Below, one piece after another: positions 50,857-60,621 of a stretch of 64,000 nucleotides of DNA. Origin of the DNA: G963665925 sp963676345 (lineage in GTDB: Bacteria > Bacillota > Clostridia > Peptostreptococcales > Acidaminobacteraceae); assembly GCA_963676345.2 (NCBI GenBank), contig CAXXTS010000002.1, positions 992,001-1,056,000 of the forward strand, in the 5' to 3' direction. Position 1 is the stretch's first letter. The number at the start of each line of letters is the position of its first letter. The notes under the pieces were generated by a model. The model worked only from the letters and a program-made list of their open reading frames with translations. It had not been told where the DNA came from and did not search any database. A program made the position numbers and the translations under genes.

Positions 50857-52098
50857 TTAAACCAATAACTTGTTATCAAAATGCTGCTTCATATTTTTCT
50901 TCTCTTTATAGTGTGGTTTCTTAAGCATTATTACGAGTAAAAAACCAATTAGACTCGCACCCGCTGCAATGAGAAAAGATAGAGTCAGCCCCATTGCTGA
51001 TGCTTGAACTACTTTTACCAAATACGGACAGCCCAGCGAGCTTAATCCATAGCCAAACATGACAGCACCGTAATTAATGCCGTTATGGCGTGTACCGAAG
51101 TAATCGACAGTAATCGTCGGATACATCCCCATAAATCCGCCGTAGGTAAATCCCACTAGTGCAACAGAACAAATAAACAAATTGGTATCAAAGTGAGCCA
51201 CACCGAGTATTGCCAGCATATTCAAAGCAAAGAGCATCAGTAGCATTACCTTTCGACCAAGATAATCAGAAAGCCATGGTGCCAACAATCTGCCACCCGT
51301 GTTCATAACTGCAACAATCATAACCCCCAAAAGGGCAACATTCTCTGTCAAACCACGCTGAGCCCCCAAGGACATCAACATGGGGTTTATGAGAAAATAT
51401 GCAGGAACAGCCAGCATCATAGTCAGGGTAATTATGTAGTACTGGGGTGTTCGAAGCACTTGTGTCACACTGTAATCATAGTTTGGATTGTTAACACCGT
51501 CCTTACTCGTTGCAGCACTTCGCACATCGGATGGTTCTTTAATAATCCCACTTCCTAGAACTGCAATTACGCTCATCACACCTGCAATGAGAAGCATCCC
51601 ACCAGAAAAGCCATACCTATTCAAGGCCTTTAGAGCAATAGGATTCATAATCAACCCAAACGCACCTGTCGCACAAATTAAAATTCCTGTAACCAATCCC
51701 TGTTTGTCGGGAAACCACTTCTGAATCGTTGCAATATTGGTATTGTATGAGAAGCCTGCTCCAAATCCGGTCATGATTCCATACGTCACATTCAGTAAGT
51801 AGCCCTTATCTACGGGAACAATAACCGATAACAGCAGTCCAGACACTAAAATGCTATTGCCAATGACCACCAAGTGATTTGCCTTCATATATCTCTGTAT
51901 TACACCTGCTGCAATGTTTCCCAGTGAAAATGTAGCCAGCAAAACCCCGAAAGGCAAGTTGGCCGACCCAGTGTCCATACAAAAGTACTCCTTAACAAAT
52001 GGTTGAAAGACACTCCAGACATAGGCAATCCCATAGCAAAACTGTAGAAAAACGCCGGCTGTAAGAATCATATATCTATTTGGGGTTACTGCTCTCAT
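50857..52098 (-). CDS. MFS transporter, oxalate/formate antiporter (OFA)-like
   Basis: A 413-residue, 12-helix carrier of the OFA family (opening RYMILTAGVFLQFCYGIAYVWSVFQPF, then GFGAGFSYNTNIATIQKWFPDKQGLVTG). OFA members exchange or expel carboxylates such as oxalate/formate. Between an aminotransferase and an alcohol dehydrogenase gene it probably exports the end product, perhaps a hydroxy acid; this is inference. Confidence 0.86.
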   Translation of the reverse strand: MRAVTPNRYMILTAGVFLQFCYGIAYVWSVFQPFVKEYFCMDTGSANLPFGVLLATFSLGNIAAGVIQRYMKANHLVVIGNSILVSGLLLSVIVPVDKGYLLNVTYGIMTGFGAGFSYNTNIATIQKWFPDKQGLVTGILICATGAFGLIMNPIALKALNRYGFSGGMLLIAGVMSVIAVLGSGIIKEPSDVRSAATSKDGVNNPNYDYSVTQVLRTPQYYIITLTMMLAVPAYFLINPMLMSLGAQRGLTENVALLGVMIVAVMNTGGRLLAPWLSDYLGRKVMLLMLFALNMLAILGVAHFDTNLFICSVALVGFTYGGFMGMYPTITVDYFGTRHNGINYGAVMFGYGLSSLGCPYLVKVVQASAMGLTLSFLIAAGASLIGFLLVIMLKKPHYKEKKNMKQHFDNKLLV

Positions 52099-52143
52099 AA
52101 TTGTCCCTTTCCTTTATCTCTAACTCAGTCAATCGAGCATTTA

Positions 52144-53286
52144 TTATAGTGCCTGATGATATAGTTCTATAATGTCTTCTAATGTGCTTTGTCTTGGATT
52201 GACAAGAATATTCCCGCTTTTCATAGCGTCCTCCGCCATTTCTACAATCTTTTTATCATCGACGCCTACCTGTGTCAGCGTCGCTGGAATATTTAAATCC
52301 GCATTCAGCTTTTTTATTGCCTCCACAAGCATCCTTGATTCAAAACTCTGTGTCCTTTTACCTGTCAAACATTCGTATATTTTCTCGTATTTGCCCTTAT
52401 CTGCAAGGGCGTTATATTCTAGAACAACGGGCAAAAGTATTGCATTTGCAACACCATGTGCTACATTATAAAATCCGCCTAGTGGATGAGCCATTGCATG
52501 TACATTCCCAAGCCGCGCCCAAGCAAATGCAATTCCAGCAAAGGTCGATGCACTCATCATGGCACTGGCTGCGTCCTCATCTTTTCGGTTTGCTACAAAG
52601 CTTCTAATATTTGTACCAATAAGTTCAATGGCTTTCTGTGCCATAGCATTTGTAAAAGGAGATGCCGCCAATGATAAATAGGCTTCAACTGCATGAACCA
52701 GTGCATCCATCCCTGTCGATGCTGCAACACCTGCCGGAAGAGACATTATCATCGCTGGATCAAGAATGGCACAAGTCGGTATTAGTTCATAGCTGAATAC
52801 AGTTAGTTTATAGTTTCTTTTCTTGTCTGTAATAACAGAAAATGCAGTTACTTCACTACCGGTTCCCGCAGTTGTTGGAATGGCTACCAGCGGTACGATG
52901 GGGCCAGGTACCTTATGTGCGCCTTCATAATCAACGATTTCTCCACCGTATGCTGCCAACACCCCAACAGATTTTGCGACATCCATTGGACTGCCCCCAC
53001 CAAGTGCAACAATGCCCTCTGCTTCAAATGACTTATATATTTCTACTGCAGCCTGTACGGTTTCTATAGACGGGTTGGGTTCAACATCAAGATAGCATGC
53101 CACCTCGATATTCGCATCCCTCAGAATACTGGATACCTTTTGAACAAATCCGAGTTCTTCCAAAATACGGTCTGAAATAATAAGTACCCTCTCCAGAGAT
53201 TTTTCTTTGAATGTATCTGGAATACTCAAAAGTGAATTTATACCATATTTTATATTTTGTGGTATTGAAAAGCTGTACTGATCCAT
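52144..53286 (-). CDS. Iron-containing alcohol dehydrogenase
   Basis: A 380-residue group III (Fe-ADH) dehydrogenase. GGGSPMDVAKSVG binds NAD(P); the metal ligands are in DALVHAVEAYLS (Asp, His) and NVHAMAHPLGGFYNVAHG (two His). It would reduce an aldehyde to an alcohol, or the reverse. Next to a class III aminotransferase it may act on a semialdehyde (4-hydroxybutyrate, 3-hydroxypropionate or isethionate as product). The ATG at 53286 follows AAAGGA by 7 bases; longer frames lack a site. Confidence 0.9.
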   Translation of the reverse strand: MDQYSFSIPQNIKYGINSLLSIPDTFKEKSLERVLIISDRILEELGFVQKVSSILRDANIEVACYLDVEPNPSIETVQAAVEIYKSFEAEGIVALGGGSPMDVAKSVGVLAAYGGEIVDYEGAHKVPGPIVPLVAIPTTAGTGSEVTAFSVITDKKRNYKLTVFSYELIPTCAILDPAMIMSLPAGVAASTGMDALVHAVEAYLSLAASPFTNAMAQKAIELIGTNIRSFVANRKDEDAASAMMSASTFAGIAFAWARLGNVHAMAHPLGGFYNVAHGVANAILLPVVLEYNALADKGKYEKIYECLTGKRTQSFESRMLVEAIKKLNADLNIPATLTQVGVDDKKIVEMAEDAMKSGNILVNPRQSTLEDIIELYHQAL

Positions 53287-53405
53287 TACATAGTCCTTTC
53301 TATATCCGTCCATGTCCATTGAACCTTCAATGGACAAATGGACTTCTTTGCCTCTATTTCACATACAGTACGATGTCATTCAGGTTTGAAATATCTTCTT
53401 AATGG

Positions 53406-53513
53406 CTAGTTTCCAGTATTATCTGTATTAAAAGCCTTGTTTAGAAGGTAAATAAATCCGCCTCCATAAAATAAAGTAACACTTATCATCATTATTATAG
53501 ATTGGCTCTTCAT
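53406..53513 (-). CDS. MetS-type small subunit of the NSS transporter (35 residues)
   Basis: A 35-codon membrane peptide with ATG at 53513 preceded by GGAGGT and a TAG at 53406. It is one hydrophobic helix with a GGG turn (VTLFYGGGFIYLL), typical of MetS partners of sodium symporters. It starts only 2 bases after the symporter stop codon, so it is translated with it. Confidence 0.75.
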   Translation of the reverse strand: MKSQSIIMMISVTLFYGGGFIYLLNKAFNTDNTGN

Positions 53514-53515
53514 AT

Positions 53516-55009
53516 TTACACCTCCATTTCTAGAGGTAGGTTCAATTGCTTTTCTCCAGCCTTATCAGCTATTACATTATTGGTGATGAAAACAATAACC
53601 AAAAGTATTGCCCACTGAATAAGAATGGTTCCAACACTGAATATTTCCTTAGGATCCATCCAGCTCTCTGGATACCATGTCACTGCTTGGTATAGCCACC
53701 AGCCTGTAATGATTGTGAAAAATACAGGGAACAGCCCAACACTATACGTCCACCATTTGTTAACACGAATGTCCGCCCATGGTGTATTTAGATATTGGCC
53801 ACGCACTTTTTCTAGACCGAATTTGAGCATTGCGTAGGAAACAAACAAACCACTTACAAGGAGTGCAATTCCCCATACCCAGTCTTGGTTGTCTAATATG
53901 TTTATGTTCCAGGCGGATGGAATGCCTACAACCCATCCAAAACTTGTAATAAGCAGTGTTGAACTCTTTCTGGACATGCCCGCGTCCATCAAATTACGAA
54001 CACCAACTTCAAGCATTGGCAGAAGTGATGACAGCGCTGCAATCGACATGGCAAGGAAAAATACCGAAGCAACCAGCGATCCAAGCGGCATACTCGAAAA
54101 GAGCTGCGCCAAATAAATGAAAGTAAGTCCTGCGTTGCCTTGCGTGAGCACTTCCTGTGCAAATGCCTCTGTTGGGGATAATGCGAATATTGCAGACATA
54201 ACGGTCATGCCGGCCAACAGCGCCCCGACATTATTACCAAAGCCCATTATCATGCAGTTACATGGAATATCTTCTTTTCGCTTCGTGTAAACAGCGTATG
54301 TGATAATAAAGCCCCAGCCTGCACCCGTCGACCAGGCACACTGCGTAAACGCGTTTAGCCAAATAGTAGGATTTGTCAGCTGTGATATGTCTGGGTTAAA
54401 CAAGTAGTTCAGTCCGTTTAATGCTCCCGGCAGTGTCACTGCACGAATCAGAGCCGCTATCATCAGGATAAACAATGCTGGAATCATAATTTTTGATGCC
54501 TTTTCAATCCCCCTTGAAACTCCGCGGTAGATAATAAAGCCTGCTACAGTAATGGATATGATGTGAAATAGCAAGGTTTGAAACGGCGTTGTTGTGAAAT
54601 TTGTCCAAATTTCATTAGTTTTCTCAATAGTTAGACCCTGTCTAAACACTCCGGATACAGAAAGGGTAAAATACTTTACACACCATCCCATCACCACAGA
54701 ATAATAGGCCATAATTAACAGACAAACTGCTGTGATCCAGCTCCCCATCCATGTGTATTTTCTTCCAACAAAATCCCTAAAAGCACCAATGGGTCCTTTC
54801 CCACTTTGCTTTCCCATAACCATTTCTGCCATCAGGAGGGGGATGCCCCAAACAAACAAAGCCACAGTCCATGCAATAATAAAAGGCCCGCCTCCATTTG
54901 CTGCTGCGATCCTTGGAAATCGCCATATATTACCTGTACCGATTGCCATACCTATGCTTGCTGCAATAAACCCCCACCTACTACCAAATTTTTCAGTACT
55001 TTGACTCAT
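53516..55009 (-). CDS. Neurotransmitter:sodium symporter (NSS) family amino acid transporter
   Basis: A 497-residue, 12-helix Na+-coupled symporter of the SLC6/LeuT fold. The TM1 motif GMAIGTGNIWRFPRIAAANGGGPF and the TM6 region WSTGAGWGFIITYAVY are plain. Bacterial members take up amino acids (tyrosine, leucine, methionine/alanine) or amino acid analogues. The ATG at 55009 lies next to GAGGAGGG; a longer frame of 32 residues is rejected. It probably heads the cluster with MetS, alcohol dehydrogenase, OFA carrier and aminotransferase. Confidence 0.93.
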   Translation of the reverse strand: MSQSTEKFGSRWGFIAASIGMAIGTGNIWRFPRIAAANGGGPFIIAWTVALFVWGIPLLMAEMVMGKQSGKGPIGAFRDFVGRKYTWMGSWITAVCLLIMAYYSVVMGWCVKYFTLSVSGVFRQGLTIEKTNEIWTNFTTTPFQTLLFHIISITVAGFIIYRGVSRGIEKASKIMIPALFILMIAALIRAVTLPGALNGLNYLFNPDISQLTNPTIWLNAFTQCAWSTGAGWGFIITYAVYTKRKEDIPCNCMIMGFGNNVGALLAGMTVMSAIFALSPTEAFAQEVLTQGNAGLTFIYLAQLFSSMPLGSLVASVFFLAMSIAALSSLLPMLEVGVRNLMDAGMSRKSSTLLITSFGWVVGIPSAWNINILDNQDWVWGIALLVSGLFVSYAMLKFGLEKVRGQYLNTPWADIRVNKWWTYSVGLFPVFFTIITGWWLYQAVTWYPESWMDPKEIFSVGTILIQWAILLVIVFITNNVIADKAGEKQLNLPLEMEV

Positions 55010-55105
55010 AAACCCTCCTCGTTTAATCCTATAAACTGACGCAATTTTCTGAAATAGCCAACTGAGTCGTCCCGTAAATTCTTTTACAACGCGATAATGA
55101 GACAA

Positions 55106-55140
55106 AAAGAGGCCTCGCGCAATATTCGCAAGGCCTCTTT
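55106..55140 (-). terminator. Terminator hairpin between the sigma-54 activator and the NSS gene
   Basis: AAAGAGGCCT with AGGCCTCTTT and an inner GCG/CGC form a 10-bp plus 3-bp stem; on the minus strand it is followed by TTTTT. It lies 178 bases after the activator stop codon and 97 bases before the NSS start. Confidence 0.75.
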
Positions 55141-55237
55141 GCCATTGTTCGGTTATTCATTTTTAAGGCTCTTCGCCTGAATTGCTCTCAGTATACCACA
55201 TGGAAAAAATAACACCATATCTATACGGGACAGTTCA

Positions 55238-55258
55238 TTTTGTGCAGTGAGCACAAAA
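55238..55258. promoter_or_regulatory. Inverted repeat upstream of the NSS gene, candidate activator site
   Basis: TTTTGTGC and GCACAAAA are 8-bp arms around AGTGA. About 40-60 bases downstream on the minus strand, TGTGGTATACTGAGAGCA (near 55199-55182) has GG-N10-GC spacing like a weak sigma-54 promoter. The site could bind the neighbouring sigma-54 activator; evidence is modest. Confidence 0.35.
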
Positions 55259-55317
55259 GTGTTTTAGGTCCAAACTCATTGCAATCACAAGACTTCACAT
55301 GAAAACCTTTGCCAGAT

Positions 55318-57041
55318 TTAATGTATGCCATACTTCTTAAGTTTATAATATAAGGACCTCAACGATATCCCAAGATCCTTAGCCGTCAGCTCTCTGTTAT
55401 CATCATTTTCTCTTAAAACATGTAGAATATGACTTTTTTCAGCCATTTCCAGATGATCTGATAGCACTCTACTCATCTCATGGGGTTGCGAAAGCGTATA
55501 GGTATCTGCCGCCAATGACTCGCTCCCCTCTTTACCAGACTGGAAGGATGGCATGTGGTAGCGCTGTAATATGGTCTCACTCATGCGCATGTTAATCATA
55601 GACCTGCCGATGTAGTTCTCAAGTTCTCTGACATTCCCGGCCAATCATACGAACGAATATGTGCCATTGCGCTGTCATTGATGCCGCGGACATGCCTGCC
55701 ATATTCCTGATTGTATTTATTAATTAGAAACTCAATTAGAGCTGCAAGATCGTCTTTGTGACTTCTCAGTGCAGGAATTTGTATTGGAAATACATTCAGT
55801 CTGTAGTAGAGATCTTTTCTAAACATTCTTTCCGATACCGCTTTTTCAAGGTCAACATTGGTGGCAGATATAACACGCACATCCACACTTATGGGCTTGG
55901 TTCCACCGACCCTCACAATCTCCTTTTCCTGAAGCACACGCAGGAGCTTTGCCTGCATGGTCAGGCTAATTTCTCCAATTTCATCTAAAAATATTGTACC
56001 ACCATCAGCTTGTTCAAAAAGACCAATTTTACCACCCTTTGACGCACCTGTAAATGCCCCTTCTACATATCCAAAGAGTTCACTTTCAAGGATGTTTTCA
56101 GAAATCGCCGCACAGTTGACCCGTACAAACTGGCTGAACTTCCTGTCAGATGCATTATGGATAGCATGGGCAAAGAGTTCTTTACCTGTCCCGCTTTCAC
56201 CTCTTAAAATAATCGTCGCTGGCGTTTCCGCGGCCAAACGGGCCTTTGCAATGGTAGCAACCATGACTTCGCTGCTGCCAATAATATCGTCAAATGTGTA
56301 TTTGGCTTCCAGGTTACGAATAATTTGCTTGGCCTGATCCAACTCAGAAATCAGTTTGTTGATTTCAGTTAAATCGTGAATAACCGCAACACTTCCACGC
56401 AGTTCTCCATCCACAATAATGGGCGCTGCCTCTGTCATGACTTCCTTTCGATTGGGGCCAACACGATGGTACATTCCCTTTACCGGTTCTCTTGTTTCGA
56501 GTACTTTTAGGTGAACACTATCCCCTTCGGCTAAATCCACGGTTGAAGGCTTTCCAATAATGTCTTTTTCTGTATAACCCGTCAGGCGTGTATAGGCCGG
56601 GTTAATCAACCACCCGACACCATCATGATTCACTACAGAGATTGCATCTTGTGTGGCATTGAGTATGGCTTCCAGCATGGACTGAACTTCCCTTAAGTTT
56701 GTGATTTCTTCTGCTAGAGCATGTACCTCTGTAATATCTCTAAAAACCGCTATCGCACCGATTATTGCACCTTGCTCATTACGCACAGGCATTCGGTTTG
56801 TCACGATTTCAATTTCACCGAGCATTTGTTTTCTATTCAGCTCAGACTCTCCTGTCGTTAATATATACGGCAGTCGTGTCGTTTCTACAACTTCTGTGAT
56901 GTGTTTACCAATTACATCTTCTGACGATTTTTGAGTCAGTTTTCCTGCGGCCGCATTATAAAGGGTTATAATCCCATCTCTATCTACTGCGATCATGGCA
57001 TCATGGGTTGAATCCAAAATGAGTTCAATTTCCCGTTTCAT
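55318..57041 (-). pseudogene. Sigma-54-dependent enhancer-binding regulator (PAS-AAA+-Fis), frameshifted near its end
   Basis: Two PAS domains (about 1-105 and 120-230), a full AAA+ sigma-54-interaction domain (Walker A GESGTGKE 281-288, GAFTGA 328-333, FLDEIGE 351-357) and a C-terminal Fis-type helix-turn-helix are encoded. The first frame reads to YDWPG (residue 469), then runs into a false tail; the next frame continues with NVRELENYIGR to the Fis helix at 55318. The cause is a three-G run (55636-55638) where four would restore the standard WPGNVREL. It may be a real mutation or a sequence error. It lies upstream of the NSS cluster. Confidence 0.85.
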
Positions 57042-57100
57042 AAGTCACCTCGCCTCTCATAGATGTATTTTAGCATTTTTGATGTCTCCTAAACAAAAAA

Positions 57101-57120
57101 GACTGCAAATTTTTGCAGTT
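57101..57120 (-). terminator. Second terminator between cdaR and the sigma-54 activator
   Basis: ACTGCAAA and TTTGCAGT form an 8-bp stem with a tiny loop; on the minus strand it is followed by CTTTTTTG. It lies after the hairpin at 57128-57195, giving two terminators in a row. Confidence 0.6.
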
Positions 57121-57127
57121 CATGCGC

Positions 57128-57195
57128 AAAAAAACTTCGAAAGCCTGAAATCATCAAATCTAATCTGATTTTCTTCACTCAGTCTTTCGAAGTTT
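57128..57195 (-). terminator. Terminator of the cdaA-cdaR operon
   Basis: AAACTTCGAAAG and CTTTCGAAGTTT form a perfect 12-bp stem with a long loop; on the minus strand TTTTTTT follows. It lies 12 bases after the cdaR stop codon. Confidence 0.8.
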
Positions 57196-57206
57196 ATTAT
57201 TATAGT

Positions 57207-58595
57207 CTACTGCTGCAACAAATCGTCTTCGACATTCGACGTATTTTCATTACCCTCTGGTTCAGCTGTATTGTCTGTTTCAGTAGGTGTTTCACCAGCC
57301 CCATCATTTGTGCCTGTACCATCATTTAGGAGTTCTTTGAGTCGCACTGGTATTCTGACTTGGTCTGCATCAAAATCAATACTGCGCACCGTGTTTTCCA
57401 TTTCTACCTTAACAACCGCTGTGTTGGCAATGCCTGGTTTGAGATTGCTTCCATCAAAATATAGATTTAAAGAAGATTCATCAATATTTTTCATAACGGA
57501 CTCGATATCTCGAACCGTCACTTCGACAGAACCTGAAATATCTCGCTGTGTTACGATAAATGCATCATTCATATTACGAATCGGAATCTCAGAAGCTGGT
57601 ATGGTAAAACGTTTTGTCTCATAGGCTTCAACATAAATAGTCGCTACTGCCGGATCATTCAAATATGGAGTTCCCACACCCTCTGGCAAGTCCAACTGTA
57701 CTTGCACATCTGCAGTACTCATAATTCCAGATATATCTATTGGTTTTGTATAAAGCCTTTCAAGTGCATCAACCGCATTTTCTGTACCTCTTACAGTTAC
57801 AGCGGCAGGGGAAATTTGTATTCTCACAATTTCAAATCCCTGTGCTGAACGCCCGGTAATACGCTCATTTACAGCAAGGGTTTTTAGTTTATCAATGACT
57901 ATACTCGAGCGAACATAATCCCGCCCAAGCGCTACTCCGTTAACCACATTACCGTCATTATCGACCGGCATAACAGGGATTTCTTTTTCAAGTGTTCCCG
58001 TAGCTTCATCAATTTTCATTTCGCCATAAATCATAGCGACGGTATTCACATAGGATTCTGGACCTCGAACAGATATTTCCATTGGTTCATATTCTAGCTC
58101 ACCTTTGACAAACCCATTCTTTGTCTCGCCAGATACCGTTATATTGACGGGCTTTGATATTTCAACAACCTTATCAAGTGAAATCTTAATTTCTTTTTGG
58201 GAAAGATCATTAACCGTAAAGCTGCCATTAAAGGTACGTGTTTCAAGTGGCACACTGTTTATACCTTTGCCATAGCCACTCAAATCTGCCGTCACGCGAA
58301 CGTCATCGTTGCTTACATCAAATAAATCGTTTCGTCGCCCTTTGACTTCCACGTCTACAAAAAACTCTTGTTCATCCATAATCACCAGTCCGTTTTGTGT
58401 CACACTGGAAGCATTGAGTAATTCAACCTGAATGTTCTCAAGTTCTTTGATCATTTCCGGATTGACCTGATCCATAACGTAGAGCCAAAACAAAATCGCA
58501 AAGAGAAGTGATATGATTTTTTGTCCTGTATTTCTTGAAAGTCGACTTCTGCTAAATCCTTCATTGAGTCGATTCATCCATTTCGGCTGTGTCAT
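57207..58595 (-). CDS. cdaR: YbbR-domain protein CdaR, regulator of diadenylate cyclase
   Basis: A 462-residue membrane-anchored protein with one N-terminal helix (about 28-48) and four extracytoplasmic YbbR repeats, plus an acidic Asn/Thr-rich tail (NDGAGETPTETDNTAEPEG). CdaR binds CdaA and modulates its c-di-AMP production. Its ATG at 58595 overlaps the cdaA stop codon (ATGA) and follows GGTGGAG by 9 bases. Confidence 0.92.
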   Translation of the reverse strand: MTQPKWMNRLNEGFSRSRLSRNTGQKIISLLFAILFWLYVMDQVNPEMIKELENIQVELLNASSVTQNGLVIMDEQEFFVDVEVKGRRNDLFDVSNDDVRVTADLSGYGKGINSVPLETRTFNGSFTVNDLSQKEIKISLDKVVEISKPVNITVSGETKNGFVKGELEYEPMEISVRGPESYVNTVAMIYGEMKIDEATGTLEKEIPVMPVDNDGNVVNGVALGRDYVRSSIVIDKLKTLAVNERITGRSAQGFEIVRIQISPAAVTVRGTENAVDALERLYTKPIDISGIMSTADVQVQLDLPEGVGTPYLNDPAVATIYVEAYETKRFTIPASEIPIRNMNDAFIVTQRDISGSVEVTVRDIESVMKNIDESSLNLYFDGSNLKPGIANTAVVKVEMENTVRSIDFDADQVRIPVRLKELLNDGTGTNDGAGETPTETDNTAEPEGNENTSNVEDDLLQQ

Positions 58596-59410
58596 TTTAC
58601 AATTCTCCACCTTTTATTAATAAGGGCCTTTCCATTGTCTGAATGAAATGCATCCATAATTTTATTAGATAGGGTTTTAGGATCAAGGAATCTGGAAAGT
58701 TTCCCGTCCATTGCAATCGATATTGCGCCCGTTTCTTCTGATACAATCACAACAACGGCGTCGGACTGTTCACAAATGCCCAGTGCCGCTCGGTGCCTTG
58801 TTCCAATTTCCTTGCTTAAGCTCTGATTTTCCGAAAGGGGTAAGAAACACCCTGCTGCAAGAATTTTATCTTTACGCACAATAACTGCGCCATCGTGAAG
58901 TGGCGTGTTTGGAATAAATACGTTTATCAGCAGTCCGCTAGATATTTGTCCATCTATGCGTACACCGGTCTCAACAATATCATTAATTCCTGTTTCTCTT
59001 TCAAGTACAATCAAAGCACCAATTCGATCACGCGAGAGTGTTGTTACAGCTGAAACAACCTGATCAACTGACTCCTGCATGATTTCGCGGTCTACCTCTG
59101 CAAAGGACTTCGAAAGCAGTTTGCTGCGTCCTATGTATTCAAGTGCACGTCGCATCTCTGGCTGGAACACAATAAGAAGTGCAACCACCCCGAGAGTCAA
59201 TGTATTCTGCAATATGAAGTGCACAACATAAAGCTTTGCCCACTCACTGACTTTAGAAACAACCAGCAAAATAATAATCCCTTTAATCAGCTGCTCTGCG
59301 CGCGTTTCACGGATTAAGGACAAAAGCTTGTAAAACACAAAGGCCACTATGAAAATGTCTACTATATCTAGAATACGGATATTCAAGAAAATATTCATAA
59401 TTGTTTCCAA
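58592..59410 (-). CDS. cdaA: Diadenylate cyclase CdaA
   Basis: Makes c-di-AMP from two ATP at the membrane; c-di-AMP controls potassium and osmolyte balance. Three N-terminal membrane helices (about 10-90) are followed by the DAC domain with the catalytic LHDGA motif and GTRHRAALG. The TTG at 59410 fits GAGGTG with 8-base spacing and gives 272 residues, like B. subtilis CdaA; an ATG at 59398 has a weaker site. It is followed by cdaR but not by glmM. Confidence 0.95.
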   Translation of the reverse strand: METIMNIFLNIRILDIVDIFIVAFVFYKLLSLIRETRAEQLIKGIIILLVVSKVSEWAKLYVVHFILQNTLTLGVVALLIVFQPEMRRALEYIGRSKLLSKSFAEVDREIMQESVDQVVSAVTTLSRDRIGALIVLERETGINDIVETGVRIDGQISSGLLINVFIPNTPLHDGAVIVRKDKILAAGCFLPLSENQSLSKEIGTRHRAALGICEQSDAVVVIVSEETGAISIAMDGKLSRFLDPKTLSNKIMDAFHSDNGKALINKRWRIVK

Positions 59411-59625
59411 AAATCATACACCTCATTATTTTCTGATTCGTTACAACAGTATACTATATTTTGTTAATACGAGGGGAAAGATGTACCATTTGTAGTATAA
59501 TCTTAATGTTACATTAAAAATATTGTCAAAACAACATCACAAAAGTTACATTTTGGACCCTATACCACACCTAAAAGCTTACAAGTGGCTTATTTGTCAA
59601 AGGGTTTGAGCAAAGGATGATTATT

Positions 59626-60570
59626 ATGTCAGAGAAATTTTATCGTCACCCTGCAGCCATTTTCATACTCGCAACACTTTCTTGCATTTTATGGGGGAGT
59701 GCTTTTCCTTCGTTGAAGGTCAGTTATGCCGCGCTTGGCATTGGCAGTGCAGGTTATGCAGTTAAACTTCAATTTGCGGGCTACCGCTTTTTTCTTGCAG
59801 CCGTTTATCTTTTAGTCTTTATATTGGCAACCAAACGTTCACTTAAAATTGATAAGTCTGTCCTGAAGGGATTGATTGTACTTGGTCTGGTCCAGACCTC
59901 GCTTCAGTACTTATTCTTTTACAACGGACTTGCCAATACGACTGGGGTCAAGGGGTCCATTATGACTTCACTGGGAACTTTCTTTTCCATAGTATTACCC
60001 CACTTTTACTATGCTAACGATAAAATGACCAAACAAAAATGGGCGGGCCTTTCACTCGGATTTCTAGGGGTTATTTATATTAATCTCTCAAAAGGCCCTA
60101 TCACAGGTGGGTTTTCATTTTTAGGCGAAGGTCTTCTCATTATGGCAGCGCTGACTGGTGCAGTTTCATCTATAATGGCAAAGGAGCTTTCCACGCGTAT
60201 GGACACGGTGGTCATGACATGCTATCAGATGTTCATAGGTGCAACTGCCATGATTGTATTCTCATGGCTTAACCTCGGTGGAAATGTCATTCACATTACC
60301 TCTTCCCTACTTCCAGTATTCTTGCACCTCGCGCTTATTTCATCAGCGGGTTTTGGCATTTGGTTTACCTTACTAAATAACAATACAATCAGTCGTGTTT
60401 CAATTTATAAATTCCAAATTCCAATTTGGGGATCGATACTCTCAGCTTTGATTATTCCTGGTGAAACACTGAGCTCAGAAACGATTCTTTCCCTTGTTCT
60501 TGTATCTTCGGGTATTTTCTTAGTCAATATGCCCCAGCGTAAAAAATCCATTCAAAAAAAAGCAGCATAA
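59626..60570 (+). CDS. DMT-superfamily (EamA) transporter
   Basis: A 314-residue protein with ten hydrophobic helices in two repeated halves, the EamA (drug/metabolite exporter) layout; the signature CILWGSAFPSLKVSYA opens it and KFQIPIWGSILSALIIPGE closes it. Substrate unknown. The ATG at 59626 follows AAAGGA by 8 bases; the ATG at 59617 touches that site. It converges on the aro genes. Confidence 0.9.
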   Translation: MSEKFYRHPAAIFILATLSCILWGSAFPSLKVSYAALGIGSAGYAVKLQFAGYRFFLAAVYLLVFILATKRSLKIDKSVLKGLIVLGLVQTSLQYLFFYNGLANTTGVKGSIMTSLGTFFSIVLPHFYYANDKMTKQKWAGLSLGFLGVIYINLSKGPITGGFSFLGEGLLIMAALTGAVSSIMAKELSTRMDTVVMTCYQMFIGATAMIVFSWLNLGGNVIHITSSLLPVFLHLALISSAGFGIWFTLLNNNTISRVSIYKFQIPIWGSILSALIIPGETLSSETILSLVLVSSGIFLVNMPQRKKSIQKKAA

Positions 60571-60575
60571 ACATA

Positions 60576-60621
60576 AAAATCGCTTGGTGATAGGATAAAG
60601 GCTATCTCCAAGCGATTTTTT
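60576..60621. terminator. Bidirectional terminator between EamA and aro genes
   Basis: AAAATCGCTTGG and CCAAGCGATTTT with an inner GATAG/CTATC form a long stem flanked by A- and T-tracts. It ends both converging transcripts. Confidence 0.85.

Noticed and set aside
55138..55160. Sigma-54 site TGGCAAAGAGGCCTTGC before the NSS gene
   Set aside because: GG and GC are 12 bases apart, not 10, and the sequence is part of a terminator hairpin.
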